From: Guadua angustifolia
Lineage: Eukaryota; Streptophyta; Magnoliopsida; Poales; Poaceae
Assembly: GCA_036346375.1 (NCBI GenBank)
Contig: CM070508.1
Span: 23,070,852-23,134,851, forward strand
Length of the DNA: 64,000 nt
Direction: 5' to 3'
The position numbers were made by a program, and so were the translations under genes. The notes under the pieces are model-generated. The model saw only the letters and a list, made by a program, of their open reading frames with translations, was not told the DNA's origin and did no database searches. Shown piece by piece: positions 35,398-47,490 of the stretch. Position 1 is the stretch's first letter. Each line of letters begins with the position of its first letter.

Positions 35398-37059
35398 TGA
35401 AAGACCATGTGGATGTCTATACCTTTGTGTGATGAGTAATTGATTAGATTAGAGATTGATCTGATGAGTAGCTGACTAGATTCATGTTTCTTTGCTGACT
35501 GCTTGAAGCTTCTCGACTGGTTTTCTTTGCTAAATGTCGAGTCTTTGCCGGTCTTTCTTGAGTTCCTCTAGCTTCATTGGTTTCTTTTGCCGAGTCTTGA
35601 ATTCGAGTGGTTCTAGTCTTTCCTAAGTGCGCCTAGCTTTTTGGTAGTTTTCTTTCTTTGGTGAAAGCCGAGTGCCGACTGCATCCAGTCTTTGCTGCAT
35701 GTGTTTAGTCTTTTGACTGATTTCCTTCTGAGTTGAGTACTCTGCTGCGATCAAGGAATTGTTAAGGGCTCAGCAGGTATGGCCGAGTGGTTAACCGAGT
35801 GGGTTAGAGTATGTGGATTTATCGACTGGTTGTGGCTAAGTTAAGTCTGTCTACTTTGAGATAATCAGTGACTATATTTATGGGCATTGCTATGTGAAAG
35901 GTTTCCTTGTCTTTGATGGTTGCAGGACGACGGTGCTGGGTCATGGTGAGGTGCAAGATGACCGAGACTAGGTGAGGTGCGTCGGAGGTCCAGAACGGTC
36001 GGGAGATCGCCGGAAGATAACCGGAGACGGAGTTCGGGCAAGCCCAGAAGGCAAGGAAAGGAGCAGATACTAGTTAAATACTGCAAGGATCAATGAGGAC
36101 TGTCGGTGTACGGTCTAGTTGATAGGAATAGCAGATCTAGTAGTATGCTTTGAGAGCCGTGCAAGAAAAACCTTGTGTTAGCGGGTTTAGGGTTTCCCCT
36201 TGCAGGCTGTATGAGTGGGCTCTTCCTAGCCCTGGGATAAGTCTCTAGGGTTGAGGGCCGCATCCAAGGGTGGTAGGTAGCTCAAGAGTTGTATAAATAT
36301 GTGTGGAGGGGTTGCCTTCGGGTATGGCAAAAGGTGGGATCCCAGAACGGTTTTAGAGATTTGAGCGCTCTGTTGACTTTTGCCCACTTTTGTGTGTGTG
36401 GCTGTGCAACCTCCCTTCCAGAAATATAAGTTACATCTTAAAGATCTCGATACATGCATTTTACCTTTTGTCATTTACATTATGCAAGTTACTTTCTGTA
36501 ATTTAAGTTATGCAAATTTACTTCACGCAAGTTGATTTTTCTCCACCTGCATTCTTTCCTTCTTGCGTTTTTTGTGTTCTTGAGCTGTTAATCTTGTATT
36601 TCATTTTGTTGCACTTTTAGCTTGCTGTGATAAGTTTCCAAGATCCTTCGGTTTTACTAGCTCTCAAAAGCAAGCCTTAACCGAATTCCCTGTTCTTTCT
36701 ACCATTCTTGAAATAATTCTTCTTCTCAGGTAGAAAGGTCGAGTTTTTGAGATCAATCTTGGAGATCGGTTTGAGATTCAAGTTTCTCGTTGTCCCAAGA
36801 TTTTATCTACCAAGTTTCTTGAAGTTTTGTTCTACCGATTAAAAGTTTCCTCGATTCTTGTTCTAGGCTGAGCTGTCTGTTCTTGAGGTGCTTTTGAGTC
36901 CGGTACTTTCACCTACTCCAGAGGGGTACTACTAGCTTTTCTAAACAAGAACCTCAATCCTTTTTGGTGATCTTTTGTGTTAGTCTTTTGGAATACTGTG
37001 TGTGGAAAAGTTTTTATTGCGACCATTCACCCCCCTCTGTTCGCCATTCTGATCCTTCA
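35398..37059 (+). repeat. 5' LTR of the 10.8-kb copia element (1662 bp)
   Basis: It starts TGAAAGACCATGTGGATG and ends GATCCTTCA. TATAAATA at 36292-36299 is the likely promoter TATA box. It is about 53 bp shorter than the 3' LTR because of a deletion near 35482, where the 3' LTR has extra sequence at about 44605-44670. The two LTRs are otherwise closely similar by eye. Confidence 0.92.
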
Positions 37060-37061
37060 AT

Positions 37062-37073
37062 TGGTATCAGAGC
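37062..37073 (+). other. Primer-binding site (tRNA-Met type)
   Basis: TGGTATCAGAGC lies two bases after the 5' LTR. It is complementary to the 3' end of initiator tRNA-Met, the standard minus-strand primer of plant copia elements. Confidence 0.9.
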
Positions 37074-37115
37074 CGATTCTGCTCTTTTCATAGATCTTGA
37101 CTGGTCTCAAGAGTC

Positions 37116-38110
37116 ATGACGACAAATAAGTATTCCACCAAGCCTCCCATTTTCTGTGGCATTGATTTTCCTTTTTGGAAGTCGAGGATGGAATCATACA
37201 TCACTGCCCAGGGCTTCCTGATTTGGCAAAAGGTGAAGTTCTCGTATGATGTTCCTGCCGATGAACACGTCACAACCGGAAATATGGGTGATGTGGAGGC
37301 AAATGCTAAGGCAAGAAACATCCTCATACACAGACTTAGCCGAGTGAGTATGACAGGATCTCTCACTTGTGATCCACTCATAATGACAGGATCTCTCACT
37401 TGTGATCCACTCATGAGATTTGGGTGACCCTCGATGCTTACCATGAGGGTACTACCCAAATCAAAACCGTGAGGCAGGATCAATACAAGCGTGAGTACAA
37501 CAAGTTTGAACAACATGCTGGTGAGAGTCTTGACGAGTGTTTCGGTCAATTCACAAAAATTTTGAGTGACCTCCGGGCAGTTGGTTGTACATATCCTGAA
37601 TCGGATAATGCTCGACACTTCTTGACCGCACTTGATCTTCGCATTTGGGAAATGAATGTAACCACCATCAAGGACACAACTGATTTGTTGACCTGGACTC
37701 TTGACAGGCTTTATTCCCGTCTCATGACTCATGAGATCGACGTCGTCTCTCGCAAGACGAAATCTCAGTTGATGGCCTTGGTTACTGATCCCATTTGTTC
37801 CTCTTCCTTCGATTCTTCTACTGTCTTTTCTCTCTCGGCCCTTTGTGAGCTGAACAATGACCGCCTAGACAAGTTTCCAGAAACTGAGTTTACTCTTTTA
37901 GTTCACAAATTTTCTCACGCCTACAAGAGGGTGAGAGAGAGAAAAAGAGGAGGTGTGATCACTTGTTTCGAATGTGGTGGCCCCAACCACATTCGAGCAA
38001 ACTGTCCAAAACTAGAGAAGGGCAAGAACGACTCCAGCGGTTCCAGTAAGAACGACTACACCGACAAGAACCGCAACAAGAAGTCTCCAGTTCGCGAGCC
38101 GGCGCACTAG
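37116..38110 (+). pseudogene. Copia gag, broken by a frame change
   Basis: The first frame (37116-37427) opens with a copia gag N-terminus (KPPIFCGIDFPFWKSRMESY). The second frame (37424-38110) continues the gag polyprotein to a CCHC zinc knuckle at about 37963-38004 (C-x2-C-x4-H-x4-C). A 33-bp in-frame tandem duplication (37350-37382 and 37383-37415) sits at the point where the reading frame changes near 37410, so the gag protein is interrupted. Downstream, 38110 is a stop. Confidence 0.85.
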
Positions 38111-39931
38111 AAGAAGTACCACAACTTCTCGAAGAACAAGAAACTCTTCCATCGCGTTCTCGCTGCCCTCGATGACATCAACCTCTCCAACACGGAGACA
38201 TGGAGCGACGAAGGTGAGGATGATCCGCAAGAGAAGAAAGGTGGCGACGACTTCTCCGGCATTTACTTCATGGCAGACATCAACGGCATTAGCGACTCCG
38301 AGCTCTACAGCGACTTGGACGAGGTACCTTCCTATGACCAGCTCAATGAGGCTTTTTGCATATTAGAAAAATTTTATGCTAGAGTTAGAGCTAGGTGTAT
38401 GGAGCTTGAGAAGGAAGTAGGTATCCTTACTCGGGAGTTAGTTTCTCTTAGATCTTCTCCCTCCCGAGTCACTGATGACTGCTCTTTGTGTGATGCTTTG
38501 CTTGTGGAGCGTGAGAACCTAAGGACTTTACATGATAATGTGCAAATTGAACTAGAAAGTTTTATGTTGAAGAATGCTAGCACTCGGACTGATATCTTCA
38601 TACTCATACTACTTCCTCATGTGAAAATTGCCCTAAGTTACTTGCTGAAATAGATGCCACAAGCGTTCACCTTAGGAAGCTTTCTTCTAGAAACGATGAA
38701 CTTGAAATGCATACTTCTAAGGACCCTGTCAGCTGATGTGAGGGCTGTAAGAAACAAAAACTTGACAATGAAGCTTTAAATGTCAAGTGTGCTAAACTTG
38801 ATAAGGACTTACTAGATAAGTCACTTAAGAGTTGCTTGCATTGTTCTGTGATTGAGGGGGACTTGGATAAAATCCAAGTTGAGCTTAGGAAGAAGTTAGA
38901 AGACCAAGCTCACAGGATTAGAGAAGCTCCTTGTGTTTCTTGTGAGGCTCTCAAGATTGAGGCAGCCGTGCTGAGGGAGAAAAATGCACGTGCTGGTGTT
39001 TCTTCTTCTCTTTCTGGTTCTTCTTCTTCTCACCCCTGTTCTTCATATGCCTCTCTCTTCTGGGAGTGTGAGTATCTCATGAGCACTCTCGAGAAGTTTG
39101 TAGGAGGTAAGAAAAAGCTAAACCTCATTCTAGACCAATCAAAAATTAGCAGGTTTAATCAGGGCCTAAGATTTGACTACTTGGAACACGTTAGAACTCA
39201 TCCTCCTACCACTGTGCGTGAATCCAAGAGTGGAGAGATTGTGGTTGCTCCTAGGGTGAGTACCACTGTGTTTAGGTCTGCTGGGGTTGTTCATGGGACT
39301 TCTGAGCAGAAGGATGCTTCTCCTGTCACTTCTGCCTCTAGCAAGGCGAAGTATTCATGCACCTTTTGTAAGAAGGATGGTCACCTAGTAGATTTCTGTT
39401 TTAGATGCGCCAAGATCACGAGGCGTGAGCGTGTTGCTGCTCTTAGGGGTATTTAGGGTAATCTTCAGATTTTGAGTGCTCCTAAGGCACAAACTGCTTC
39501 CAGATAGGTTAGAGAGTCTCCTGTTTCTAGGCAGCGTCCATGACTCGGTTTTCATGCTGTTCAGTTGAGTTTGAGTCCTGGAACTGCTCGTGGTCAGTCT
39601 GTCCGTCGTCCTTTTGATATTCCTCGTTTTTCCCATCGAGGTAGATATCAGCGGCGTGAGGTGTTTTCAAGTAAGAGATTTAGGTAGCCTCGTTGGGATG
39701 ATCCAGCCTTTGCACCACGACGGGCCAAACTAGTGATAGCTCCTACATTTTCTACTAGAGTTGCTTCTTCTGATCTTGTGAGACTTAAGCGTCAGAGAGA
39801 TACTAGAGTCCAGTCTTCTCCTTCTGTGGCTGGTACTTTGAGACGCGTGTGATTCAGTATTAGGTACCTAGGTCCTCACTTTATCCCAGTACTGAGTCTT
39901 CTCTCTCTCTTTTGGCTTGATCAGGTTCGTC
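38111..39931 (+). pseudogene. Extended gag/spacer region of the copia element, interrupted
   Basis: Open segments 38270-38653 and 38836-39456 are Glu/Lys/Leu-rich and coiled-coil-like ('ELEKEVGILTRELVSL', 'KKLEDQAHRIREAP'). A second CX2C...HX4C-like cluster (CTFCKKDGHLVDFC, about 39358-39400) follows. Stops and frameshifts near 38110, 38650-38740 and 39456 separate them. This long region between the first zinc knuckle and protease is compatible with Sirevirus-like gag. No catalytic domain is seen. Confidence 0.65.
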
Positions 39932-39933
39932 AG

Positions 39934-41769
39934 ATGGGAAAGGGAGATGTTTGGATTGTTGACTCCAGTTGTTCTCGCCATATGACTGGAGACTCTCGTT
40001 GGTTCTCTTCCCTAGTCCGAGCCCCCAGGGATGAGTTGATCACTTTTGGGCACGCTTCTTCAGGTAGAGTCATTGCTAAAGGAACCGTCTACATTAATGA
40101 AAATTTTATTTTTAAGGACGTGGCCTTAGTGAGTAAGCTGCAATATAATTTGCTTTCTGTTTCTCAGCTTATCGATGACTCTTTCGAGGTAAGCTTTAAG
40201 AGTAATGTTTGTAGAATCTTTGATTCATCAGGAGAGTTAGTTTGCGGGATTTCTAGATTTGAAAGAGTCTTTCGTGCTAATTTTTCTGTTTTTTCTAGAG
40301 ACTCTCTTTAGTGTTTGATTACTTCTAAGTCCCGTGATCTCTCCTTCTAGCATAGGAGACTTGGTCACATTGGCTTTGATCATTTCATTAGGATTAGTAG
40401 CCGCGATCTTATTCGTGGTTTGCCCAAACTCAAGATGGTCAAAAACTTAATTTGTTCTTCCTGCTGACATGGCAAAATGGTTACTGCTTCTCATCCTCCG
40501 ATCCACCGTAGTGATGGTGATGCACCGTGAGCTTTTACATATGGACCTTTGTTGGTCCGGCTAAAGTCTGATCGGAGGAAGGAAGTGGTATGTCCTTGTC
40601 ATTGTTGATGATTTTTTGAGATATTTTTGGGTATTTTTTATGGCCTCGAAGGATGAGATCTTTTCTTACTTTAGGGGATTTGTTAGTAGGTTGTCTATTG
40701 AGCTCCTAGGTGCATTACGAGCTATACGCAGTGATAATGGCACAGAGTTCAAGAACTCCTACTTTGAGAGATTCTGTGTGGAGTTTGGGAGTATCAGTTC
40801 TCCTTTCCATATGCCCCTTAGCAAAATGGCGTAGTAGAAAGGAAGAACAGGACACTGGTTGAGATGGCCAGGATGATGCTAGATGAGTACAGTACACCTA
40901 GAAAGTTTTGGACTGAGGCTATAGCTACTGCTTGTCCTGTTTCCAATCGCATTTTCTTGAGAGCACATTTGCATCGCATTTCTTATAAGTTGAGATATGG
41001 GCAAAAGCCCAGTGTTTCTCATTTTCGCGTATTTGGTTGCAAGTGCTTTATCTTGAAGTCTGATAACCTAGATAAGTTTGAGTCTCGTTCTTCTGATAGT
41101 ATTTTTCTGCGTTACTCGACCTCTTCTCGTAGCTATAGGGTCTGGAGTTATGATGCGAATAGGATCATAGAGACCTGTGACATAACCTTTGATGAGGCTA
41201 GCTCAGGAGCCAGACCTGATATTTCAGACTCTTCTTATCCCTCCGAGACTATCTTTGTAGAGGATGATGAAGATATTGGTGTTTCACCTGATCCAGTCCC
41301 CTCTACACCTGAGGTGCCTCCTGTTTCCATCTCTGCACCTCAGGAAAACCAGCCTTTGCTATCCGACTACTCCTATGCAAATAGCTCTGTTTCTGTCTCC
41401 TCTGCTCAAGAGGTGGAGGCCACCTCTAATCCTTGTCCTCCCCGACACATTCAGCATTCTCATCCACCTAAGCAGATCATTGGTGATCTATTTAAGCGTG
41501 TTACGTGCTCAAAATCAGGCTTATCTTCTTTCTGCCTTCACTCTGCCTTTGTTGTTTCTTTTGAGCCAAAGGATGTTACTCATGCATTATCCGATAAATC
41601 ATGGATTAACGCTATGCATAAGGAATTGGAAAACTTTGAGAGGAACAAAGTTTGGCAGCTTGTAGAGCCCCCATCTGGTCATAATGTCATTGGGACCAAA
41701 TGGGTGTTCAAAAACAAGCAGAGTGAGGATGGGGTTGTGATTTGCAACAAGGCTAGGCTAGTTGCATAG
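39934..41769 (+). pseudogene. Copia protease, integrase and start of reverse transcriptase, broken
   Basis: Protease region (39934-40311): WIVDSSCSRHMTG at about 39952-39990 has Asp-Ser-Ser where the catalytic triad is normally Asp-Ser/Thr-Gly. The integrase zinc-binding start (about 40345-40480) contains in-frame stops. Integrase core acidic residues are visible in VDDF (about 40604), SDNGTEF (about 40730) and, after a frame change near 40820, VERKNR (about 40836). The segment 40864-41769 covers the integrase C-terminus and the first RT motifs (GTKWVFKNK) and ends at a TAG (41767-41769) in the RT. Descriptive only; not functional. Confidence 0.85.
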
Positions 41770-43092
41770 GGCTTCACTCAAATTGAGGGTCTTGACTTTG
41801 AGGAGACCTTTGCCCCTGTAGCTAGATTAGAAGCAATTAGGATCCTACTTGCATTCTCTGCATCCCAGGGCTTCAAGCTCTATCAAATGGATTTCAAGAG
41901 TGCGTTCCTCAATGGCTTCATCGAGGAAGAGGTTTTTGTTAAACAACCTCCAGGATTTGAGAATCCCAAATATCCAAACCATATATACAAGCTTTCCAAA
42001 GCCTTGTATGGACTTAAGCAGGCCCCTAGGGCTTGGTATGAGAGGCTTAAGTCCTATCTTCTTAGTCATGGTTTCAAAATGGGTATAGTAGATAAAACTC
42101 TTTTCATCAGACACCAGGATTCTCATTTCCTTCTTGTCCAGATTTATGTGGATGATATTATCTTTGGTGGCTCGTCTTAGTCTCTTGTATCTCATTTTTC
42201 TGAAGTGATGAGCACAGAGTTTGAGATGCGTATGATGGGCGAGTTGAGCTACTTTCTTGGCTTCCAAATCAAGCTGACTCGGGAATGTACTTTCCTGCAC
42301 CAAGGTAAGTACACTCGGGACCTCCTGAAGCGGTTTGATATGTCTGATGGGAAGCCTGTGATGACTCCTATGGCCATCATTGCTGTCCTCGAGCCCGATG
42401 AGGATGGTGAGCCTGCTGATCAGAAGGAATTCCAGAGCATGATTAGCTCCCTCTTGTATGTTACTGCCTCTCGACAGAACATACACTTTGCCGTGTGTAT
42501 GTGCGCTCGCTTTCAGGCTTCTCGCGTCTCTTATCGCCAAGCGGTGAAGCGCATCTTCAGGTACCTTCGAGCTACCATTGACTATGAAATCTGGTACTCT
42601 TCTTCCTCTTGTCTATCCCTTAGAGCCTTTTCCGATGCTGACTTTGCTGGCTGTAGGATAGATAGGAGAGCACTTATGGGACTTGCCAATTTATTGGCAC
42701 TTCTCTTGTTTCTTGGTCTTCTAAGAAGCGATCTGAGTCGCCTGATCCACCGCCGAGGCGAATATGTTCTGCTGACCCGATTCTTTGTAGCAGTACTCTG
42801 GATGAGATCGACCTTGCGGGATTTAGGGTTAAGGATAGAGAGTGTTCCACTTTTCTGTGATAACACTTTTGCTATTTGCATTGCCAAGAACCCAGTGCAG
42901 CACTCCCGGACCAAGCACATTGATGTTAGATATCACTTCCTTAGAGACCATGTGGAGAAAGGAGACATAGTGCTTCAATTTGTGGAGAGTGATCATCAGT
43001 TGGCTAATATCTTTACCAAGCCTTTGGATAGCTCTAGATTTGTTGCCTTGAGGAGTGAGTTTGGAGTTGTGTGCCCTTACGGCCTTCTGTGA
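41770..43092 (+). pseudogene. Copia reverse transcriptase and RNase H, broken
   Basis: RT core motifs FAPVARLEAIR, QMDFKSAFLNG and YVDD (42145-42156) are clear. A stop at 42178-42180 separates RT from the connection/RNase H part (42205-43092; FSDADFAG, IDVRYHFLRD, IFTKPLD). A frame irregularity around 42660-42760 disturbs the RNase H centre. The polyprotein ends at the TGA of 43090-43092. Confidence 0.88.
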
Positions 43093-44509
43093 GGGGGAAC
43101 TGATCTGTATACTATGTATTATATCTTATTTCAGTCATTCCTTTCTCCGTCTTCATCCTCTAGGTGCTTGTTGGTTCCTCTTGCATTATCTTGAGTTCTC
43201 TTCTCTTTTGCTACCCAGAAGTCAGTTTCTTATCTTCTCTTTCCTATTCTAAGTTTCTGGACTTTTTGTTGAGTTTTCTCTAATTCCTTAAATTGATATC
43301 TTTCTTGAGCTTAATCTTGCTAATAACTCAATTTGAACCAAATTTGTGCTTAAAATAGAGTCACATGTTGAGGGGGAGTTTAAGAAATTGTCTTATGCAT
43401 TGCATATGGCCTTGATTTTTCATTTTATGAGCTTTGTCTATTATGCAAATGATCCATGTTTCATTTTATACACCATGCTATATTATGAAGAAAATTACTT
43501 ACTTAGATATATCCAAATTCATTTATCTTGCTAAGTTTGCAAGATTAAAAAAATAAGCTTTAAAAGAAAAACTTGATAAAATATGTTGCGTTTACTTGCT
43601 AAGTTTCTTCTCTAAGTATATTTGCCATGATCTGTGAAATTCTGGAATTCTCTAGAATCCCTATAGCAACTTGGGTGAATCTTGTTTGATCCATACTTGA
43701 GTCTTTCACTAGCTTAACAATCAAAATGCTAAAATAAAAATGAAGCAAAATTGACTCTTTTTGTGCGCATTTAGACTCAACACCTCACAATCACGAGACG
43801 GCTTCTCATTGCACTTGAGATGAACTTGGAATGTGTTGTGTATGACCAAGAACATTCTCTTAAGAGTTCTTCTTGAGATGGTCGAACATGGCTTGAGTCA
43901 ATTGCTGTAAAAATGCAAAAATAAAAAAACATATGTGGGTAAAGAATGCAAATAATGTCAAACATTTGCACCCTGCTATGTCTTTCAAAGATTCAAAGAA
44001 AAAATTGCATACAATAAAAAAAGCTCAAAGGACCTTGTATGAACTTCTAGATTCCCCAAAGTGTTGAGTAGGTTGAACTCTAGGTTTTCCATTTGATCAT
44101 TTGAATGATCTTGCTTCTAGTTTTGAAACTAATGATAAGTGTTGCTCATGTTCAATCTTGCTAAAAATGACATAGTTTCAATTAGATCTTGCTAAGCAAA
44201 ATGTTTCTTTGCACTTGGACATGCTTTATCTTAGTCTATTTTTGTCATAACTTGTTTGGTGTCATAACTTGTCTAGTTAGTCACTTGGATAATCTTCAAA
44301 ACTTTCTTAGGTTGCATTACTTGCATAAAAAAACAAAAACAGGGGGAAGAAAAGTTAATGCTATCTTGATGCCTATATTGCCAAAAGGGGGAGAAGTTTG
44401 TCTAAAAGGCATCTTGACATTCGACATTCTCACATCTTGACATTCGACATCAAAATGCTCTTCAATCTCATCTTGATGCCTTTTCGGTATGTTTGTGAAT
44501 ATACTCATC
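43093..44509 (+). other. Non-coding 3' region of the copia element
   Basis: About 1.4 kb between the end of RNase H and the polypurine tract, with no envelope-like frame. It contains two earlier purine-rich GAGGGGGAGTTTAAG / CAGGGGGAAGA blocks (43369, 44340) and AAAAGGGGGAGAAG (44385). These multiple PPT-like runs are a trait reported for Sireviruses. Confidence 0.6.
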
Positions 44510-44519
44510 AAGGGGGAGA
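44510..44519 (+). other. Polypurine tract of the copia element
   Basis: AAGGGGGAGA immediately precedes the TG of the 3' LTR at 44521. It is the expected plus-strand priming site. Confidence 0.85.
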
Positions 44520-44520
44520 T

Positions 44521-46235
44521 TGAAAGACCATGTGGAGGGCTAAACCTTTGTGTGATGAGTAATTGACTAGATTAGAGATTGATCTGATGAGTAGCTGACT
44601 AGATTGAAAGGTTGATCCGAGTTAAATTTGTCCTGGAGCTTTTTGATAAGTTCTCAACCAAATCGTGTTTTTGCTGAGTGCTTCAAGCTTCTCGACTGGT
44701 TTTCTTTGCTAAATGCCGAGTGCTGCCAGTCTTTACTGAGTTCCTCTAGCTTCCCGACTGGTTTCTTTGCTGAATACTGAATTCCGAGCGGTTCTAGCCT
44801 TTGCTAAGTGCGCCTAGCTTTTTGACTGGTTTTCTTTCTTTGGTGAAAGCCGAGTGCCGACTGCATCTAGTCTTTGCTGCATGTGTTTAGTCTTTTGACT
44901 GATTTCCTTCTAAGTTGAGTACTCTGCTGCGACAAGGGATTGTTAAGGACTCAGCAGGTATGGCCGAGTAGTTAACCGAGTGGGTTAGAGTATATGGATT
45001 TGCCGACTAGTTGTGGCTAAGTTAAGTCTGTCTATTTTGAGATAATCAGTGACTATATTTATGGACATTGCTATGTGAAAGGTTTCCTTGTCTTTGATGG
45101 TTGCACGACGACGGTGCTGGGTCATGGTGAGGCGCAAGATGACCGGGACTAGGCGAGGTGCGTCGGAGGTCCAGAACGGTCGGGAGATCGCCAGAAGATG
45201 ACCGGAGACGGAGTTCGGGCAAGCCCAAAAGGTAAGGAAAGGAGCAGATACTAGCTAAATGCTGCAAGGATCAATGAGGATTGTCGGTGTATGGTCTAGT
45301 TGATAGGAATAGTGGGTCTAGTAGTATGCTTTGAGAGCCGTGCAAGAAAAATCTTGTGTTAGCGGGTTTAGGGTTTCCCCTTGCAGGCTGTGTGAGTGGG
45401 CTCTTCCTAGCCCTTGGATGAGTCTCTAGGGTTGAGGGCTGCATCTAAGGGTGGTAGGTGGTCTAAGAGTTGTATAAATATGTGTGGAGGGGTTGCCTTC
45501 GGGTATGGCAAAAGGTGGGATCCCAGAACGGTTTTAGAGGTTTGAGCGCTCTGTTGAGCTTTGCTCACTTTTGTGTGTGTGGTTATAAAACCTCCCTTCT
45601 AGGAATATAAGTTACATCTCAAAGATCTCGATACATGCATTTTACCTTTTGTTATTTACATTATACAAGTTACTTTCTGCAATTTAAGTTACACAAATTT
45701 ACTTCACGCGATTCATCTCCTCCTGCATTTTTTCCTTCTTGTGTCTTTTGCGTTCTTGAGTTGTTGATCTTGTATTTCATTTTGTTGCACTTTTAGCTTG
45801 CTGTGATAAGTTTCCAAGATCCTTCAGTTTTACCAGCTCTCAAAAGGAAGCCTTAATCGAATTCCCTATTCTTTCTACCATTCTTGAAGTAATTATTCTT
45901 ATCAGGCAGAAAGGTCAAGTTTTTGAGATCAATCTTGGAGATCGGTTTGAGATTCAAGTTTCTCGTTGTCCCAAGATTTCATCTACCAAGTTTCTTGAAG
46001 TTTTGTTCTACCGATCAAAAGTTTCTTTGATTCTTGTTCTGGGTTGAGCTGTCTGTTCTTGAGGAGCCTTTGAGTCTGGTACTCTCACCTACTCCAGAGG
46101 GGTACTACCAGCTTTTCTAAACAAGAACCTCAATCCTTTTTGGTGATCTTTTGTGTTAGTCTTTTGGAATACTGTGTGTGAGAAAGTTTTTATTGCGACC
46201 ATTCACCCCCCTCTATTTGCCATTCCGATCCTTCA
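44521..46235 (+). repeat. 3' LTR of the 10.8-kb copia element (1715 bp)
   Basis: TGAAAGACCATGTGGAGG...CGATCCTTCA, with TATAAATA at 45473-45480. It is highly similar to the 5' LTR apart from scattered substitutions and the extra ~53 bp near 44605-44670. Divergence above zero shows an insertion that is not brand-new. Confidence 0.92.
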
Positions 46236-47490
46236 CACGCTCCCTTGGCCAATCTTCTCTAGTGACCGTGCCTCCCCAAGACGACCCGCCCATGCCTGGG
46301 CCACCTCGCCTCCTTCCCACGGCCTTTGCCCTTGCTGAGCTACCCTAAGTTCTCTTCACCAAAACCACCCAGCCCGCCTTGGTCTTGCCTCTCCTAGTTC
46401 GATTCCTCCTTCTATGCTTGGAGCATCATGGCCGCTTGCCTTGGCCCCTGCCCCTAGGCTCTCCCATATCCTCCTTGCCAACTACTCTATGTTGTGCTAG
46501 GGTTTGGTAAATCCCTAGCTTCCCCTATATGCTTGCTGGTATTCTATATTATTGTGTTATGTGATGATGCATGTTGTTCATATATTTATGATTTGGGTTG
46601 ATGATGATTATGGGGCATGCTATTGACGAAAGGTGCCGTGATGACATCCGACAATATCCCGTACATCGAGTAGTGTGAGGAGATTGATGGACACGTGTGG
46701 CGGAACCTCTAGCAAACACACCTACTAAAAGCACTAGCAGTCTTACTTCCATTATTATCTACACTGGTTTTCTAGTTCCTTCTTTAGGCTAGGTTGTTAT
46801 CTAGGTTCTTAGAGCTTAACGAGTTGCAGGATGATTATTACCTAGCAATGTAGAAGGTTTTGGAGGAACGTTTTGGTAGAGATGAGGTTGCGGGAGAGGT
46901 TGTTGGAGTTCTGTTCTTACTCCTTGGCTTCCTGTCCTTGGCCTCATGGTGGCTTGCTCTTGGGGCTTATTGCTCCTAGCTTCTTGGTGGCCTTTCTTGG
47001 GAGCTTGTGGTGCTCCCCGGTGCTCTGGCCTATGCTTGAGCTTGGCCTCCACTTGGTTGTCTTGCTCTTGATCTCTTGGCTTATGGCTTTGGATGTGGGG
47101 TTTGGGAGGAATGTTGGCTTAGTGTTTTCGTGAGGTTATATTGCTTGGGAGTTTGGAGGCTTGGCTCTAGGATGGAATGCCATGGGATATTTGATTTTGG
47201 GGAGAGGATGCCCTAGGGAGAGATTGTCCTGGGGGAGAATGTCCTAGGGAAGGATGGTATTAGGCCTTCTTATCCTTGGTGCTTTACCTTTTTACCATGT
47301 GATTTTTATCCTTTTTACCTTGAGATATTTTGGGTACTATTGGGCATGGATAAGGTTATCCGGCAAAATAGGTTTGTATAACACCAGATGATTTACCTTA
47401 GTTAGCGAGAGGTGCCAACTGGCCCGGACGGTCTGGTATCTCGATGAGTGAATCCTAACTAATTGATACAAAAGGGTCTGAAGGTATTTT
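46236..47490 (-). mobile_element. Family U element, copy A, third segment
   Basis: It continues from 35397. The segment ending 'gccaactggcccggacggtctggtatctcgatgagtg' (about 47415-47450) matches 61775-61815 and the reverse complement of 48850-48900. Gene-like G/T-rich frames at 46873-47133 have no domain. The far end cannot be set precisely; no duplication of the left flank CACTG was found. Confidence 0.6.

Larger units (their letters stand above)
35398..46235 (+). mobile_element. Complete Ty1/copia LTR retrotransposon, 10,838 bp, coding region mutated
   Basis: It has a perfect 5-bp target duplication CACGC (35393-35397, 46236-46240) and long LTRs (35398-37059, 44521-46235). A tRNA-Met-type primer site is at 37062-37073 and a purine tract at 44510-44519. 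Domain order gag - zinc knuckle - protease - integrase - reverse transcriptase - RNase H is that of Ty1/copia. The long LTRs, size and extended gag 3' region suggest the Sirevirus-like lineage (inferred). Several stops and frameshifts in gag and pol mean it cannot encode its own proteins. Inserted in the plus sense into family U copy A. Confidence 0.93.

Noticed and set aside
41845..42540. 231-codon minus-strand frame
   Set aside because: It is antisense to the copia reverse transcriptase/RNase H, which matches the family on the plus strand.
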